Shown here: one piece after another, positions 43,001 through 52,521 of the stretch
Layout: each line of letters opens with the position of its first letter
How positions within the stretch are numbered: position 1 is the first letter of the stretch
Source of the DNA: Daucus carota subsp. sativus
Lineage: Eukaryota; Streptophyta; Magnoliopsida; Apiales; Apiaceae
Reading direction: 5' to 3'
Length of the DNA stretch: 64,000 bases
NCBI RefSeq assembly: GCF_001625215.2
Contig: NC_030386.2
Coordinates: forward strand, 35,405,296 to 35,469,295
The notes under the pieces: model-generated
The model's database searches: none
What the model saw: only the letters and a program-made list of their open reading frames with translations
What the model was told of the DNA's origin: nothing
Position numbers and translations under genes: made by a program

Positions 43001-45837
43001 TCTGCCTTCATTAACTTGCCAACTTCCTCATCTATTGCCTTCTGCCTTTCTGGTGCGAAATTTCTTCGTTTTTGTTTGACTGGTTTCTTCTCGGGGTCCA
43101 CATCCAGGCTGTGCATTGCTAGTGACTCGTCCAACCCGGGCATGTCGTCCGGGCTCCAGGCAAAAACATCTGCGTAGCTCCGAAGTAGTTGGATGAGTTC
43201 TTCTTTAAAGACGGTATCCAAGCCTTTTCCAATTTTGATTTTCCTTGTCGGGTTGTCTTTTTCGATCAGGACCGATTCGGTCTCGACCGCAGCTTCGACC
43301 TTGGTTAGTTCTTGTGCCGAGATCATTTGCTGGATCCGGGCGTCAGTGTTCTTTTCCACAAAATGTTGAGCTGAGCTCATGGTTGCTTTCTGGTTGCTTT
43401 GTCCAGGACCAGGATTGGTGGCTCCCGGGTTGGTGTTACCCGGGTCAAGTTCGATCACCTGGACTTCTCCTTTGGGATTTGTTTTCGGGTAAGGTCGGTG
43501 TTTTTTGTTGCTCTTCTGTTTTTGAAAAACGGTTGCCTTTCTCTTGTTGTCCAGGTGTGTTTCTGCCATGACCAAAGCTTGGCTATAACATACCCCGGCT
43601 GTCGCCGAGTCTCCTTTGACTTCTCCTACCCCGAACGGGGTGGGGAATTTGAACTTCAGGTGTGGAATGGATGTGATAGCTTCGATCTTGTTCAGACCTG
43701 GGCGGCCGATGATCACGTTGTAAGGTGAGGGTGTATCTGTGACATAGAATTTGATGGTATGAGTGACTTGGTTCGGAAGGGTTCCGAATCGGACCGGGAG
43801 ATAGAGTGTGCCAAGGACCGGGACAATGCTATTCCCGAACCCATATAGAGGATCCTCCCTGTAGTCGTTCATCCGGATACTCCCGAGCTCCATTCGATCC
43901 ATGGTGTGCTTGAACAAGATGTTGGCTGAGGAGCCGTTGTCCACCAGGATCCTCCTTACTTCATTTTCGGCCATGTCAAGGGTCACTACCAGGGCTTGAT
44001 TGTGACCCCGGGTGACTCCTTCAAAGTCCTTGTTGCTGAAGGAAATTACTTGTTCGGGGAAGGTTTGGATGGACATTACTTCTTGACAGGAGCCCGGGCT
44101 AGGGGGAGGTGAACAAGATCCTCCCAGCACTACGTTGACAATGTTTTTCTGTTTCCCGGATCCCCCCGTTTTGTCGGCTGTATTCCGGGCTATATATTGC
44201 CCCATGTTTCCTTTACTGATTTGCTCTTCAATGAAGTACTTGAGGGATATGCAATTTTCAGTTTTATGACCATGGGTACCATGGTAGTCACAGTGTCTGT
44301 TGGTAGGTCTGCTTTCAGGAGGAGTTTGCATGGGTTTTGGTGGGTAGTAGAAGGGTTTGTCCCGGACCTCTTTGAGTATGTCCTCCCGGGGTCTGTTTAG
44401 AGGAGTCCATTCGGGCTCTGGTTTTGGTTCCCTGGTTGCTTTGTTTGGACCGGGGTCACTTCTGGACCCGGATCCCTGTTGGCTGGTTCTCTTGGAACCT
44501 GATTGCTGGATGAAGTTTGTCTGTCTGTCCGGTTTGAATTTCTTATCCTGGTGATATTCTTTCCTGGGTCTATCTTCGACTTGTTTTCCTTTTGAACTGC
44601 CCTGTCGGGTCATCCTCATTGCTTGGAGCACATCGGTCTCCTTAATGAATTTTGCAGCCATGGCGTAGGCAGCTGCCAGGCTTTGGGGCTCTTTGTTGAT
44701 TAATTCGACCACATATCTCTCATTTTGTTCCGGGTCCAGGTTCCTTCGGAATATGCTCAGAGCCTCACGCTCATCCAGGTTGGAAATTTTGTTGATTGCT
44801 TCCTGGAAACGTTTCATGTAGTCTGAGAGTGCCTCATTGTCATATTGGCGAACCGTTTCCAGGTGACACATATGGAGTTCATGTGTCTTGTTTGCTCGAA
44901 ACCTTCTGAGGAAGGCTTCCCTGAAATCTTTCCAGGACCCGATGCTCCGGGAGGGGATCCGGCTGAACCATCTCTGGGCCCCTCCCTTGAATGTGGATGC
45001 GAAGAAGCGGCACTTGGTCAGGTCATTGTAGTAGTAGATCTGGGCTATCTGTTCAAAGTAGTGCAGATGCTCCTCCGGGTCTCCCAGTCCGTTGAAAGAT
45101 TCAAAATTGTAGTGTTTCATACCCTTTTGTCGGGGTATGGATTCCAAGGAGTGGCTGAAGGGAGTCAGGGTTCCCCCAATTTCAAGCCCGGCATCATTCC
45201 CAATTTTCCTGTTGAGCTCATTGATCATGTCTCTGAGGTTGGTTCGCCCCGGTCTCTCATCCTCGTCATCAGAGATGAGTTCGGGTGTTGTTTCCTTTCG
45301 GTAGCGCTTGGACCGGGATCCTTTTGTTAACTTTTCCTCCTCGAGTTGGATCCGGAGGGCGATTTTTTGCTCAAGTTTTTCCTCTTCCTCTTTTCGGATC
45401 TGTTCTTTCCTTTCAGCCAAAATTTTCAACCGGGTTTCCTCACTTTCCTTTTGTTTCTTTTTCTTTGCTTTGTCTCCGATCCGGTCGAATACGGAACCCC
45501 GGGATTGACGACTGTTCCCGGAGTCCTCGGATTCACCGATGTCCTCAAGTCTGCGGTTGCTTTCCCGGCGATCATGGTACTGCCGGATGGCTTCGGCCAA
45601 CTCTATATTGGTGAGCTGGGACAGGTGGAGGGTGGTGATCGGGACATCGGTGTACTTGTACTGGTTTGCTTCGATCGTGACCCGGGCATCATTGGGGTGG
45701 ATTGCTTGGTTCTCGTCCGGGTTCACATGGGTGAAAAGTGGTCCCGAGGCATGATCCTGGTTTGGGTTATCCTGGTCTGTCTGAGGGTTATCCGGGTTCT
45801 GAGGAAGACCCAGGTGGGAGCGTGTCCTTTTTGTCAT
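40051..45837 (-). CDS. gag-pol polyprotein of the Tat element
   Basis: A single uninterrupted frame of 1928 residues. Gag: retrotransposon capsid-type domain around 230-350 (FKGGAQRWF near 282). Zinc-knuckle-like C-x2-H-x4-H-x4-C lies at about 516 (CDYHGTHGHKTENC). Protease: active-site VDNGSSANI near 632. Reverse transcriptase: about 935-1150, with YVDDI near 1074. A first RNase H follows (LYLYLSAGPFAVGAALI near 1225). A second, plant or archaeal-type RNase H follows (HVDGSS near 1366, NNQAEYEALL). Integrase: HHCC zinc finger near 1585, then catalytic Asp in GIDIMG (about 1652), SDNGPQF (about 1710) and Glu in GNGQVEV (about 1745). No chromodomain follows. The dual RNase H and the order PR-RT-RH-IN place it in Ty3/Gypsy, Tat clade. 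All catalytic residues that I looked for are present. Confidence 0.96.
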   Translation of the reverse strand: MTKRTRSHLGLPQNPDNPQTDQDNPNQDHASGPLFTHVNPDENQAIHPNDARVTIEANQYKYTDVPITTLHLSQLTNIELAEAIRQYHDRRESNRRLEDIGESEDSGNSRQSRGSVFDRIGDKAKKKKQKESEETRLKILAERKEQIRKEEEEKLEQKIALRIQLEEEKLTKGSRSKRYRKETTPELISDDEDERPGRTNLRDMINELNRKIGNDAGLEIGGTLTPFSHSLESIPRQKGMKHYNFESFNGLGDPEEHLHYFEQIAQIYYYNDLTKCRFFASTFKGGAQRWFSRIPSRSIGSWKDFREAFLRRFRANKTHELHMCHLETVRQYDNEALSDYMKRFQEAINKISNLDEREALSIFRRNLDPEQNERYVVELINKEPQSLAAAYAMAAKFIKETDVLQAMRMTRQGSSKGKQVEDRPRKEYHQDKKFKPDRQTNFIQQSGSKRTSQQGSGSRSDPGPNKATREPKPEPEWTPLNRPREDILKEVRDKPFYYPPKPMQTPPESRPTNRHCDYHGTHGHKTENCISLKYFIEEQISKGNMGQYIARNTADKTGGSGKQKNIVNVVLGGSCSPPPSPGSCQEVMSIQTFPEQVISFSNKDFEGVTRGHNQALVVTLDMAENEVRRILVDNGSSANILFKHTMDRMELGSIRMNDYREDPLYGFGNSIVPVLGTLYLPVRFGTLPNQVTHTIKFYVTDTPSPYNVIIGRPGLNKIEAITSIPHLKFKFPTPFGVGEVKGDSATAGVCYSQALVMAETHLDNKRKATVFQKQKSNKKHRPYPKTNPKGEVQVIELDPGNTNPGATNPGPGQSNQKATMSSAQHFVEKNTDARIQQMISAQELTKVEAAVETESVLIEKDNPTRKIKIGKGLDTVFKEELIQLLRSYADVFAWSPDDMPGLDESLAMHSLDVDPEKKPVKQKRRNFAPERQKAIDEEVGKLMKADIICEIKYPEWLANVVMVKKANGKWRMCVDYTDLNAACPKDPYPLPSIDQLIDATSGHLMLSFMDAFSGYNQVKMNPADIAKTAFITHRAVYAYKLMPFGLRNAGSTYQKAMNEIFKDQLGRNLECYVDDIISKSTSVPGHISDLKECFENMRRTKLKLNPDKCTFGVEAGKFLGFMVSNRGIEANPEKIKAVQEMQPPRTQREVQKLAGSLAALRRFVSKLAERCLPFFELLKGAKNQKLVEWSPDCQRALDEIKAYLSKPPILTKALPGEPLYLYLSAGPFAVGAALIREEAGQQKPVYYVSQVLKDAETRYPNLEKFAFALITASRKLRHYFQGREIRIVTDQPLRKIIHKPDISGRLVNWAIELSQFSLTFLPRTAVKAQVLADFVVECNFPENQSTPMETEPEAPVESNPGSWTLHVDGSSTTERSGAGLILKSPDGFTIKTAISFGFAATNNQAEYEALLAGLKLVRTLSIQNLTIYSDSQIVVRQTNGEYLAKDPILTRYQALVKSYLTLIPGYKILQVSREENAEADNLSRLVQNSADLDSSVYFEELHKPTIEQEEIFEINNDPTWMTPLINYIEKGELPEDKGKAQRLKAKAAKFFVEGGILFRRTYSSPILKCIGPEEAEYCLREVHEGICGDHMSAKSLAYKIIRQGYYWPTIHQDSVEFVKKCKNCQLFSNVPRVSPVLPSSVLSPIPFAVWGIDIMGPFPRAKGDLRYLLVSIDYMTKWVEAKAMRTINQQDVIRFMDNILMRFGLPRVLVSDNGPQFIGSDFESYLAERGIKHKKSSVAYPQGNGQVEVTNRILLRGIEKRLEESKSKWPEELPHVLWSYRTSPRTSTGETPFKLAYGTEAMLPIEVGSPSHRVINFDEIANEEGLRVNLDLVDEVRDQAIARMEKYKEKTRDHFSKKSRVRNFQAGDLVLRDTEASDPTNTGKLMPKWEGPYKVREVLRPGTYKLEHMDGSEVSNTWHGLRLRKFYQ

Positions 45838-46261
45838 GGTTTCAAGAACTTACACAGGGTGTATGGTTGCTGCTTTGGTGGTAGTGCCCACAGATAGTAT
45901 AGATAGTGACAGGATGACAAAAATAGTGTGCACAAGTAGTCAACTTACTATTTTCAGAGATACCACAAATAGTTAAGTGACAAAATGTGTGCAGGTGTGA
46001 GACAAAAGATTTTATGTGCTACAGACAAGATTAGGGTTTTGCTCAGACAGGGTTTGCTAACATGCTCTACTACAGACAAATTTAGGGTTTTGTTCAGGTG
46101 AGGTTTTCTATCATGCACATATCAAGAAAAGCCATGGCTGAGGGTTCTGAGAAGATGGGTGTTTGGTGAGAGCTTACTGGTGTTATTCGGACCCCCGTTT
46201 CAGGGGTTTGTTGTAGGAGATGAGTCCAGTGGCACCGTGACCACAGGACAGAGGACACCTT

Positions 46262-46279
46262 CCCCTCCTTCTAGCGCCA
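46262..46279 (-). other. primer binding site of the Tat element
   Basis: On the minus strand TGGCGCTAGAAGGAGGGG begins 2-3 nt inside the 5' LTR. It has the TGG start expected for pairing with a tRNA 3'-CCA end. I cannot name the tRNA from memory. Confidence 0.75.
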
Positions 46280-46595
46280 AATGATAACGCTGGATCCCGA
46301 TCCCGTCCTTCCTCCGCCTTGGGTGGTGGTTTTGCGGTGTAGCTGCTGGAAAGGGTCCTACAAAACAACGCCGGCGGGGGGGTTTGGCCCCAAAGCGCCT
46401 CCGGCGTGAGAGTAAGAGTAGGTTTTGGAAGGATAGAGATTAGGACACAAGTTATCTATGTGTGTGGAAGGGTGGTGTATGGCTGTTGTGTGGTGGTTGC
46501 TGGTGGCTTTAGTGTTTTGTATTTAGCTGAGTGCAGGTGTGTGTAAAAATGAGTGTAGAGAGAATGAAGTTAACCCTTAAACTCTTGATCCTTGG

Positions 46596-46605
46596 TCTAT
46601 TTATA
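46596..46605 (-). promoter_or_regulatory. LTR TATA box
   Basis: TATAAATAGA on the minus strand, about 380 bp inside the 5' LTR. It probably positions the genomic RNA start some 30 bp lower. Confidence 0.6.
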
Positions 46606-46651
46606 GGCCAGGGATTAGGGTTTAAGGGTGCGTACCTGGATCCTGGTCCTA

Positions 46652-46681
46652 CACGTGTAGGGGTTTGATCCCCTACACGTG
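46652..46681 (-). promoter_or_regulatory. paired G-boxes in the LTR U3
   Basis: Two ACACGTGT sequences (CACGTG at 46652-46657 and 46676-46681) flank a short inverted CCTAC/GTAGG-bearing spacer. They lie 45-85 bp upstream of the LTR TATA box. G-boxes are targets of plant bZIP and bHLH factors. The left LTR has the same pair at 34297-34326. Confidence 0.6.
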
Positions 46682-46977
46682 TCCAGGTGTCAGCGTAGAA
46701 GTAGTATTTTGGAATGTTCCCTGGCTTGTCTCTATCGCCAGTAGTTGACCGTTATGTTTGTCTTTATCGTGTCAGTCTGTGTCTTGTGCAGCAAGTGTCG
46801 GCTGGTACATGTGTATCCGGGTGAGTAGCGAGTCTCATGTACCCGGGTAAGCAGTCATGTCCGGGTTGTATCACCTGTCAAGGCTGGGGATGTCCTGTTG
46901 TGTTGGTGGCTACCCGGGCTGGACGTTCCTCTTAAGGGACCCGGGTCCTTTTGCTCGGGTTATACCCTATCAGACAC

Positions 46978-47405
46978 TGCAGGAAAGAATTCATATAAAC
47001 GAAATTCCTTGCTCGCAAACTTTAAAATATTAATCAAAATACTCCGTTCATATCTATTTGTTTTGATATTTTACACGTATTATAAGTATTTTGTTTTATA
47101 TTTTATATGTTAGTTTCTTCGTTTAAAATATAATTTTCTTATTCTATTTTTTTATGAGGGTTGGTCACTTGCTCCCGCCTGCTGACAAGTAAACTTTATA
47201 GTCATGAATATATTAATTTAATTGTTAAGGTAATTTTTGTCATACAAAATACGGAAATAAAAAAAATCTACTACCGTAACTAAAAACTTTGATAAGTTAC
47301 TGGAAATAGTAATTTTGTTTAATAAACAGAATTTCAAGCAGCTAAGGATTCGATCTCGAAGTCTCGTTCAACCAGGACTAAAACCCTAGGGCCTTCTGTA
47401 CGAAA
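46978..47405 (+). promoter_or_regulatory. PFD1 upstream region with telo-box
   Basis: AT-rich DNA with AAACCCTAGGGCC at 47381-47393, 13 bp before the start codon. It joins a telo-box-type and a GGGCC motif, typical of housekeeping genes. The Tat insertion ends only about 430 bp upstream of the coding region. Confidence 0.45.
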
Positions 47406-47579
47406 ATGGCGGACGAAGCTACCCGAACTGTATGCTTCTACCACTCCTCTTTCTATCCTTTCTCGGATCTATATATACATATTTCAATTTCAATTGCAAA
47501 TTTATAATTAATTGTGTATTTTGGTATAGGCATTTGTTGAGATTCAAGCTCGTATGATCGAGACTACTGGAAATCTCAA

Positions 47580-47640
<61 letters not shown>

Positions 47641-50375
47641 CCTCTCCCTCTCCCTCTCTCAAGGTTACTAGTTTGTTGACCTGTATCTCCGAGCTTACGA
47701 AACTGTGCAGATACTTTGATATCACTATCTTAAATCTTTTGGGGGTCCCTTAATGTTTTTATTTTTTTGATTTGATATTGACCATTAGACTGATTGGAAC
47801 CTAGGACTGTTGCTAAATTTGCTAAAAGTCATCTTTTCTAACAGAATTTGCGGATAAATTATAGTCTTATAGATATATTTTGCTTTTTGGTGATTTTAAA
47901 TGTATGTTTGGAATAATTGAAACTGTGGTTATCAAGTTTGCTACATTTATGCAAAATACAAAGGAAAGCTAGGAAGCTTCCGGTACGTACATGTAAATGT
48001 AAATTTAGATGAGATTTCTCTCTCTCACTATCAGTGCTAATACTGGCATGCATAGGAGTTTCCGAACACTTAAGAGAGAAACGCTGGGAGTAGCAAATGT
48101 CGAGGAATAGATTCTGGGCAACTGCATTGTAGAACCTAAAATGGCAGTTTTTGGAGGATGAAAAGAAGCTGTACAGATGATTTGCAGCCCTGGTGCGGAT
48201 AGTCAGTTGGTGTCTGGCGAAAGGGACTGTACACCTTCGATCTTAGTTTTGAGGAATCATATGGGTATAGAGCAGTTGTGGAGTAGGTTACTGATTAATC
48301 TGCGGAGGTGGTTCTGGATTTAAGCTGGTATTGCTCATTGAGTTTAGAGAGGGAGATGATAGCATTAGATCTTTCTATTAGTTTTAAACAATAGTAAATA
48401 TATGTTACTAGATGTTAATTAAGATGTGGATATCTGTGAGCAGAAGTAGTAGTTTCTAATTTATCTATGATAATTTTACATGTTTTTGGCCTAAACTAAG
48501 TGTCCTAGTCCAAGTGTCCATGTCTGACACGGGTATTTCGAGTCAAAATGTGGAGTCCAAGTAACATAGCTCTCTATGTGCCCTGCATAGCGTGCTCTGG
48601 TCCAAACTATTATCTGGAGTCAGTTTCCTAGTTCTTATTTTTTTATTGCACGTTGACCAGTGCATTTTATAGAAAAACAGAAAACCGACATAATATTAAA
48701 AAGAAGAATTTGGGTTTCATTTCTACAGAACCCATTGGTAAGAAGAGGTGTGTTTTTGTTTAGCAGGTCATGGTTTTGGGCATTTGTGTACGTCGATTAG
48801 GATTTAGATGTGAATCATATGCTTCCACCACGAATGTGTGTATGTTTTGCATGGTTGACTTTTTTCCTCACCGAGGCTCGATGCAGGTGTTTTAAGTCTT
48901 GTGGTTGTTTTGGAAGTTTAGTGTGGGTGTTTATGTATCAAGAAGAGAAACCTTGAACTATAAATTTCTCTCGTTGTCGAGATTCATGTATCAGGATATT
49001 GGGAGTGACAGAAAGATACATTCTTTTGTACATCTGAATGTGCAAGTCTGTTGCTTTGGAGGATGAACCTGCTCTGTCCCTGTGAATTTCATCACTTCTT
49101 ATAGTTCTGGGATAGACTCTTTTCCCTGGTTTGACTTTCTTACCAGGCTGGGAATAAGAAAATGGGATTTAGTGCTATCGCTTGGCATAAGGTTAATACT
49201 TCTAATTTCTTTTTGTAGTCAGGTGTACTGCCTTGCATGGTGCCATTTTATGAATCTTGACTAGAAATAATACGTCCTATAATAAAAAATGACGCTTTTG
49301 CCAAAAGGTTGTGGACAGGCTTCCATTAGAGAGATACTGTAACATCTCACATCGATTAAATAAAGAGTATTAATGTATACCTATTTGCTAGCACTTTTGG
49401 ACTGACCTGTGGTGGGTTGTTGGGTCAGGTATGCATTTGGTTCTGGGTTTGGTATGTTATAGATACTAACTTGCCGTAGATGCAGAGGATACTCAAGTGA
49501 AAACTAGATTGTTAGATTACAAAAGGTGTCAGTACCGCCAGAACAGAATCGAGCTCTAGTTCTGTGCCTTCTCTTTTGTCAATCGTAAATGAATACAAAA
49601 TATTATAACTTCAGTTTTGAGTGGATGTTATATTAACTGTATATTTATTTGCACGATAAAAATTGTTGTATTGATTAACATATGGCTCATGGTTTGGCAC
49701 CCACTTGGTTTACCAGGTTCAAGTTCAAATGCGAAACAAAGAAGGTGATAAGAAACGTGCTTACTTAACCTTGGAAGAACTGCGTCAACTTTCAGATGAC
49801 ACAAATACATACAAGTCTATAGGTAATGCCATATTCTTTCTGCAGACATCTTGCCAGTTACTTAGTTTAGCTGTTCAAGTTTCTATCAGAATAGGGAATA
49901 TTTGTTGTTGCCATAAGCCACTGAAATTTTCTTGCTAAATCTGTTTACGTAAAGAGGATGAATTGTCTAGCAAAGCGCTTATATAAACCTAGATATTGGA
50001 GTAATATGCTCATTAGCATCTTCTATATTCTTTTTTGCAGGAAGAACGTGAGTCTCAAACTCCTATATGCAATTACCTAATCAATCATCTTTATACTCTG
50101 CTTGTGGGAGGACTTTTACCAAATTTGATTCCTAGGTTTCTACCTAGTATTTTACCTTGAATTTTCAGCATTTTACGTGCTAACTTTTCTCTCTCTTTTA
50201 AATGTTGAAAGGTTTGTTCTAGAGCCCAAGTCAGCTTTAATGGAAGAACAAGAGCAAAAGCTCAAGGATAGTGAAACTGCAATCGCTTCACTGCAGGTTT
50301 CCTTTGCTTATCTTCTTTCCTCTTTTTAAATTGTTGGAAACTAAAGTACTGCATCATACATAGTCCCATATATAG

Positions 50376-50413
<38 letters not shown>

Positions 50414-50704
50414 GGGAAATACATTTGGGGCAAGTTGTTTAGTCCTTTCACAATCTGCCATTAGATCCATACTTCTGTTGATTTTTAAGAATCACTCGCA
50501 CGATCTTTATATTAATCTAAAATGTAGACTGTACTTTTTTTTTCCTGACTTCTGTTAGTTAAGCGATATAAGCTGTCAATATTTGTTGGACAGACCTCAA
50601 AGGAGTACTTAGAGAAGCAGATGGCAGAAGTGGAGAACAACTTAAGGGAGCTTTTGCAGCAGGATCCTACTCTCACTCGTCAGATTATGTCCATGTCGGT
50701 GTAA
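47406..50704 (+). CDS. PFD1: prefoldin subunit 1 (PFD1)
   Basis: PFD1 is a beta-class subunit of the heterohexameric prefoldin chaperone, which delivers unfolded tubulin and actin to the CCT chaperonin in the cytosol. Coding exons: 47406-47429 (24 nt), 47530-47583, 49717-49822, 50041-50047 (7 nt), 50212-50296, 50594-50704. They join to 128 residues, the same length that I recall for the Arabidopsis protein. Residues about 9-45 and 80-118 form the two coiled-coil helices (MIETTGNLKQVQVQMRNKEG; LKDSETAIASLQTSKEYLEK). The hairpin between includes YKSIGRTFVLEP, which is spelled across the microexon. Intron 2 (2.1 kb) opens directly into a CT microsatellite and carries a TRIM solo LTR. Introns 4 and 5 are short. 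Confidence 0.95.
47584..47660 (+). repeat. (TC)n microsatellite starting at a PFD1 splice donor
   Basis: From the first intron base the sequence is GTCTCTCTCT... for about 55 bp, then CCCTCT-type repeats. The donor itself is therefore GTCTCT, a poor match to GTAAGT. Confidence 0.95.
49338..49461 (+). mobile_element. solo LTR of a TRIM-like element in PFD1 intron 2
   Basis: It begins TGTAACATCTCACATCG and ends GGTATGTTATA, 124 bp, flanked by GATAC on both sides (49333-49337 and 49462-49466). The expected terminal CA is TA, a C-to-T change. Its start matches the TRIM at 11491-12171 read on the minus strand. Confidence 0.75.
50378..50412. repeat. (AC)17 microsatellite in PFD1 intron 5
   Basis: A perfect AC run of 35 bp between the last two exons. 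Confidence 0.95.
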
Positions 50705-51005
50705 ACTATGATGTAAATTTGTACTTCGCAGAAGTTGATGTCATGCATCTTTATGCATATTAGACTTCGACCAGAAGTTCCAGATGTTGATTCATATATT
50801 TTTCGTGTTGCATTTACTTTCCCGTTTTTCAAGCTTGGAAGTTTTGTCTTGTAGTGGTATTTGATGTTGATGGAAGTTGGGATCCTTGTATCCTGAGTAT
50901 AAAAATGGTACTATATCTTAAATTTGATAGCATACAACTGTATTACTAAGTAGATGGTGTGATTTTGATGCAGCTAGCTAGTGAATTTGTGGCTGTGAGT
51001 GGTAA

Positions 51006-51247
51006 TTTTGAATTCAATCTGTAAAAATTTGTTTCAAATTAATTGTTCACTTCAACTTTCAATACAAAATCATATTTTCAAAATCAATTCTACTTCACAA
51101 ATCTCTTTACGGTATATTTTCTAGATCAATCTCGTTTCACATATCATGATCTTTTAATATAATTAATTAATTTATGAACATCATTTTTTTTAAAATGTGT
51201 GCTTTTTAAAAAATGGACATCTAATTTGAAATGAAACGAAGGGAGTA
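51006..51247. mobile_element. degenerate Stowaway-like MITE
   Basis: The right end is GAAACGAAGGGAGTA. AATTGTTCACTTCAAC on the left mirrors an inner right part containing AATGGACATCTAATTTGAAA only loosely. The left terminus is uncertain. Confidence 0.4.
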
Positions 51248-51436
51248 ATTTCTACAACCGAACGCGGATCTCAATACGATCTTTTTAAATATTACTGACT
51301 GTCTGACACCAATCGCAAGACATTAGCATGGGCATGGTCTCTGGGGACGTGATTTCATTGAAAAAGAGGATTTAGAATATTTTAAGAAAGATGACTTGGC
51401 AACTTTGAATGTGAGTTCTTTGATTCTTTTATTTGT

Positions 51437-51686
51437 TACTCTCTCCGTCTGGGAAGTTTGTTTATGTTACGTTTATATTACTTTTTAATGCGTATTTTAA
51501 GGATTTTATAAAATATAAGTTTATAATATTTTTTAATTATTTTTCTCTAAATAAAAATTTGATATTTAATTTTTCATTTAAAAAGTTTAAAAATTGAAAA
51601 AATATTATGAAACTATATTATATAAAAACCTCAAAATACGTAAAAATAGTGAACATAAACAATCTTACCCGCCGGGAAGGAGAGTA
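51437..51686. mobile_element. Stowaway-type MITE
   Basis: TACTCTCTCCGTCTGG at the left pairs with CCGGGAAGGAGAGTA at the right, bordered by TA. Subterminal GTTTATGTTACG on the left is mirrored by GTGAACATAAAC on the right. 250 bp, between PFD1 and the P450. Confidence 0.75.
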
Positions 51687-52450
51687 GTACCGGGGACTAA
51701 CCAAGCTTATGCATTTGTATTTTATGAATCAGTTTTTGTCATTTGCTTTTATCCTGTTATAATCGCAAGTGAGGATCCATAATATTCTAAGAAAGATGAA
51801 CTGGCAACTTCGGATGTCAGTTCTTCCATTCTTTCGTTTGTTATCAAATGAGCTTATTAATTTCTACATTTATATTTTATGAGTGAAATGTTAGGTATCT
51901 CAGAAATCATTTTCAATTTTTTTTCCAACTATTAGTTGATAATGTATGATTTCACTCACCCCAATATATAAAAATATATTATTTAAGTTTATTATAATTA
52001 AATTTTATTATAATATTTATATTAAATATACACAAAATGTGTACGACACGTTTAGAAATGAATATGAATTTCTGATTTGATACAACATGTCGGGTATAAG
52101 TTTCACTTCGACTACACGAAACATAAAAAATACGCGTACACCGATGCTGTAACAATCATGTTTAGCAGATTTGACCACGATAAACATTCAAATCAGGAAG
52201 AAGACTAATGGCAGAATGTCACTGAATACAATGAGTAGTCCGTCCGTTTATAGCCAGTTTAATTAATATACTAATAATACTCCTACTTTTGGAGTTTTCT
52301 TTAACTGATCAACTAATATTCTAAAAATTAGAAAGATGCCATAATTTAATTTCTGCGACATTGATCTACCTTTTAAGTTTTACCCATTTGCCACACAGAG
52401 GAATAAATAGGTACAAGCCTCATGAAATTGTCTCATTAGTTCTTTTCCCT
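51687..52450. other. intergenic, CYP716A upstream region
   Basis: AT-rich. A fragment at 51770-51850 (CCATAATATTCTAAGAAAGATGA...GGCAACTT) repeats a stretch at 51370-51420, so the MITE lies inside a small tandem duplication. No gene is seen. Confidence 0.5.
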
Positions 52451-52458
52451 TATATAAA
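52451..52458 (+). promoter_or_regulatory. TATA box of the CYP716A gene
   Basis: TATATAAA lies 71 bp upstream of the ATG at 52522, implying a leader of about 40 nt. Confidence 0.7.
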
Positions 52459-52521
52459 CCTTCCCTTGATCTACTAGCTACTCATAGTCTTAAGTCTTAA
52501 CCAAACAAAGAAAGACAAAAA

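Larger units (their letters stand above)
33927..46972 (-). mobile_element. complete Ty3/Gypsy LTR retrotransposon, Tat lineage
   Basis: A 13,046-bp element flanked by GACAC on both sides (33922-33926 and 46973-46977). The LTRs are 691 bp and look identical. The sense strand is minus. In that direction the order is 5' LTR (46972-46282), primer site, gag-pol (45837-40051), minisatellite, an oppositely oriented extra gene (36009-38593 on +), polypurine tract, and 3' LTR (34617-33927). A plant-type second RNase H in pol, no chromodomain and an additional antisense gene are hallmarks reported for Tat/Retand/Ogre-like elements. Every part needed for mobility appears intact. It is clearly richer in GC than the flanks. 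Confidence 0.95.
46282..46972 (-). repeat. 5' LTR of the Tat element (691 bp)
   Basis: Same length as the left LTR, with no difference noticed on reading. On the minus strand it starts TGATAGGG and ends TTATCA. The promoter for the genomic RNA would lie here. Confidence 0.96.

Noticed and set aside
43245..45897. Long plus-strand frames opposite gag-pol
   Set aside because: They lie exactly antisense to conserved gag-pol domains, show no motifs, and are by-products of GC-rich coding sequence.
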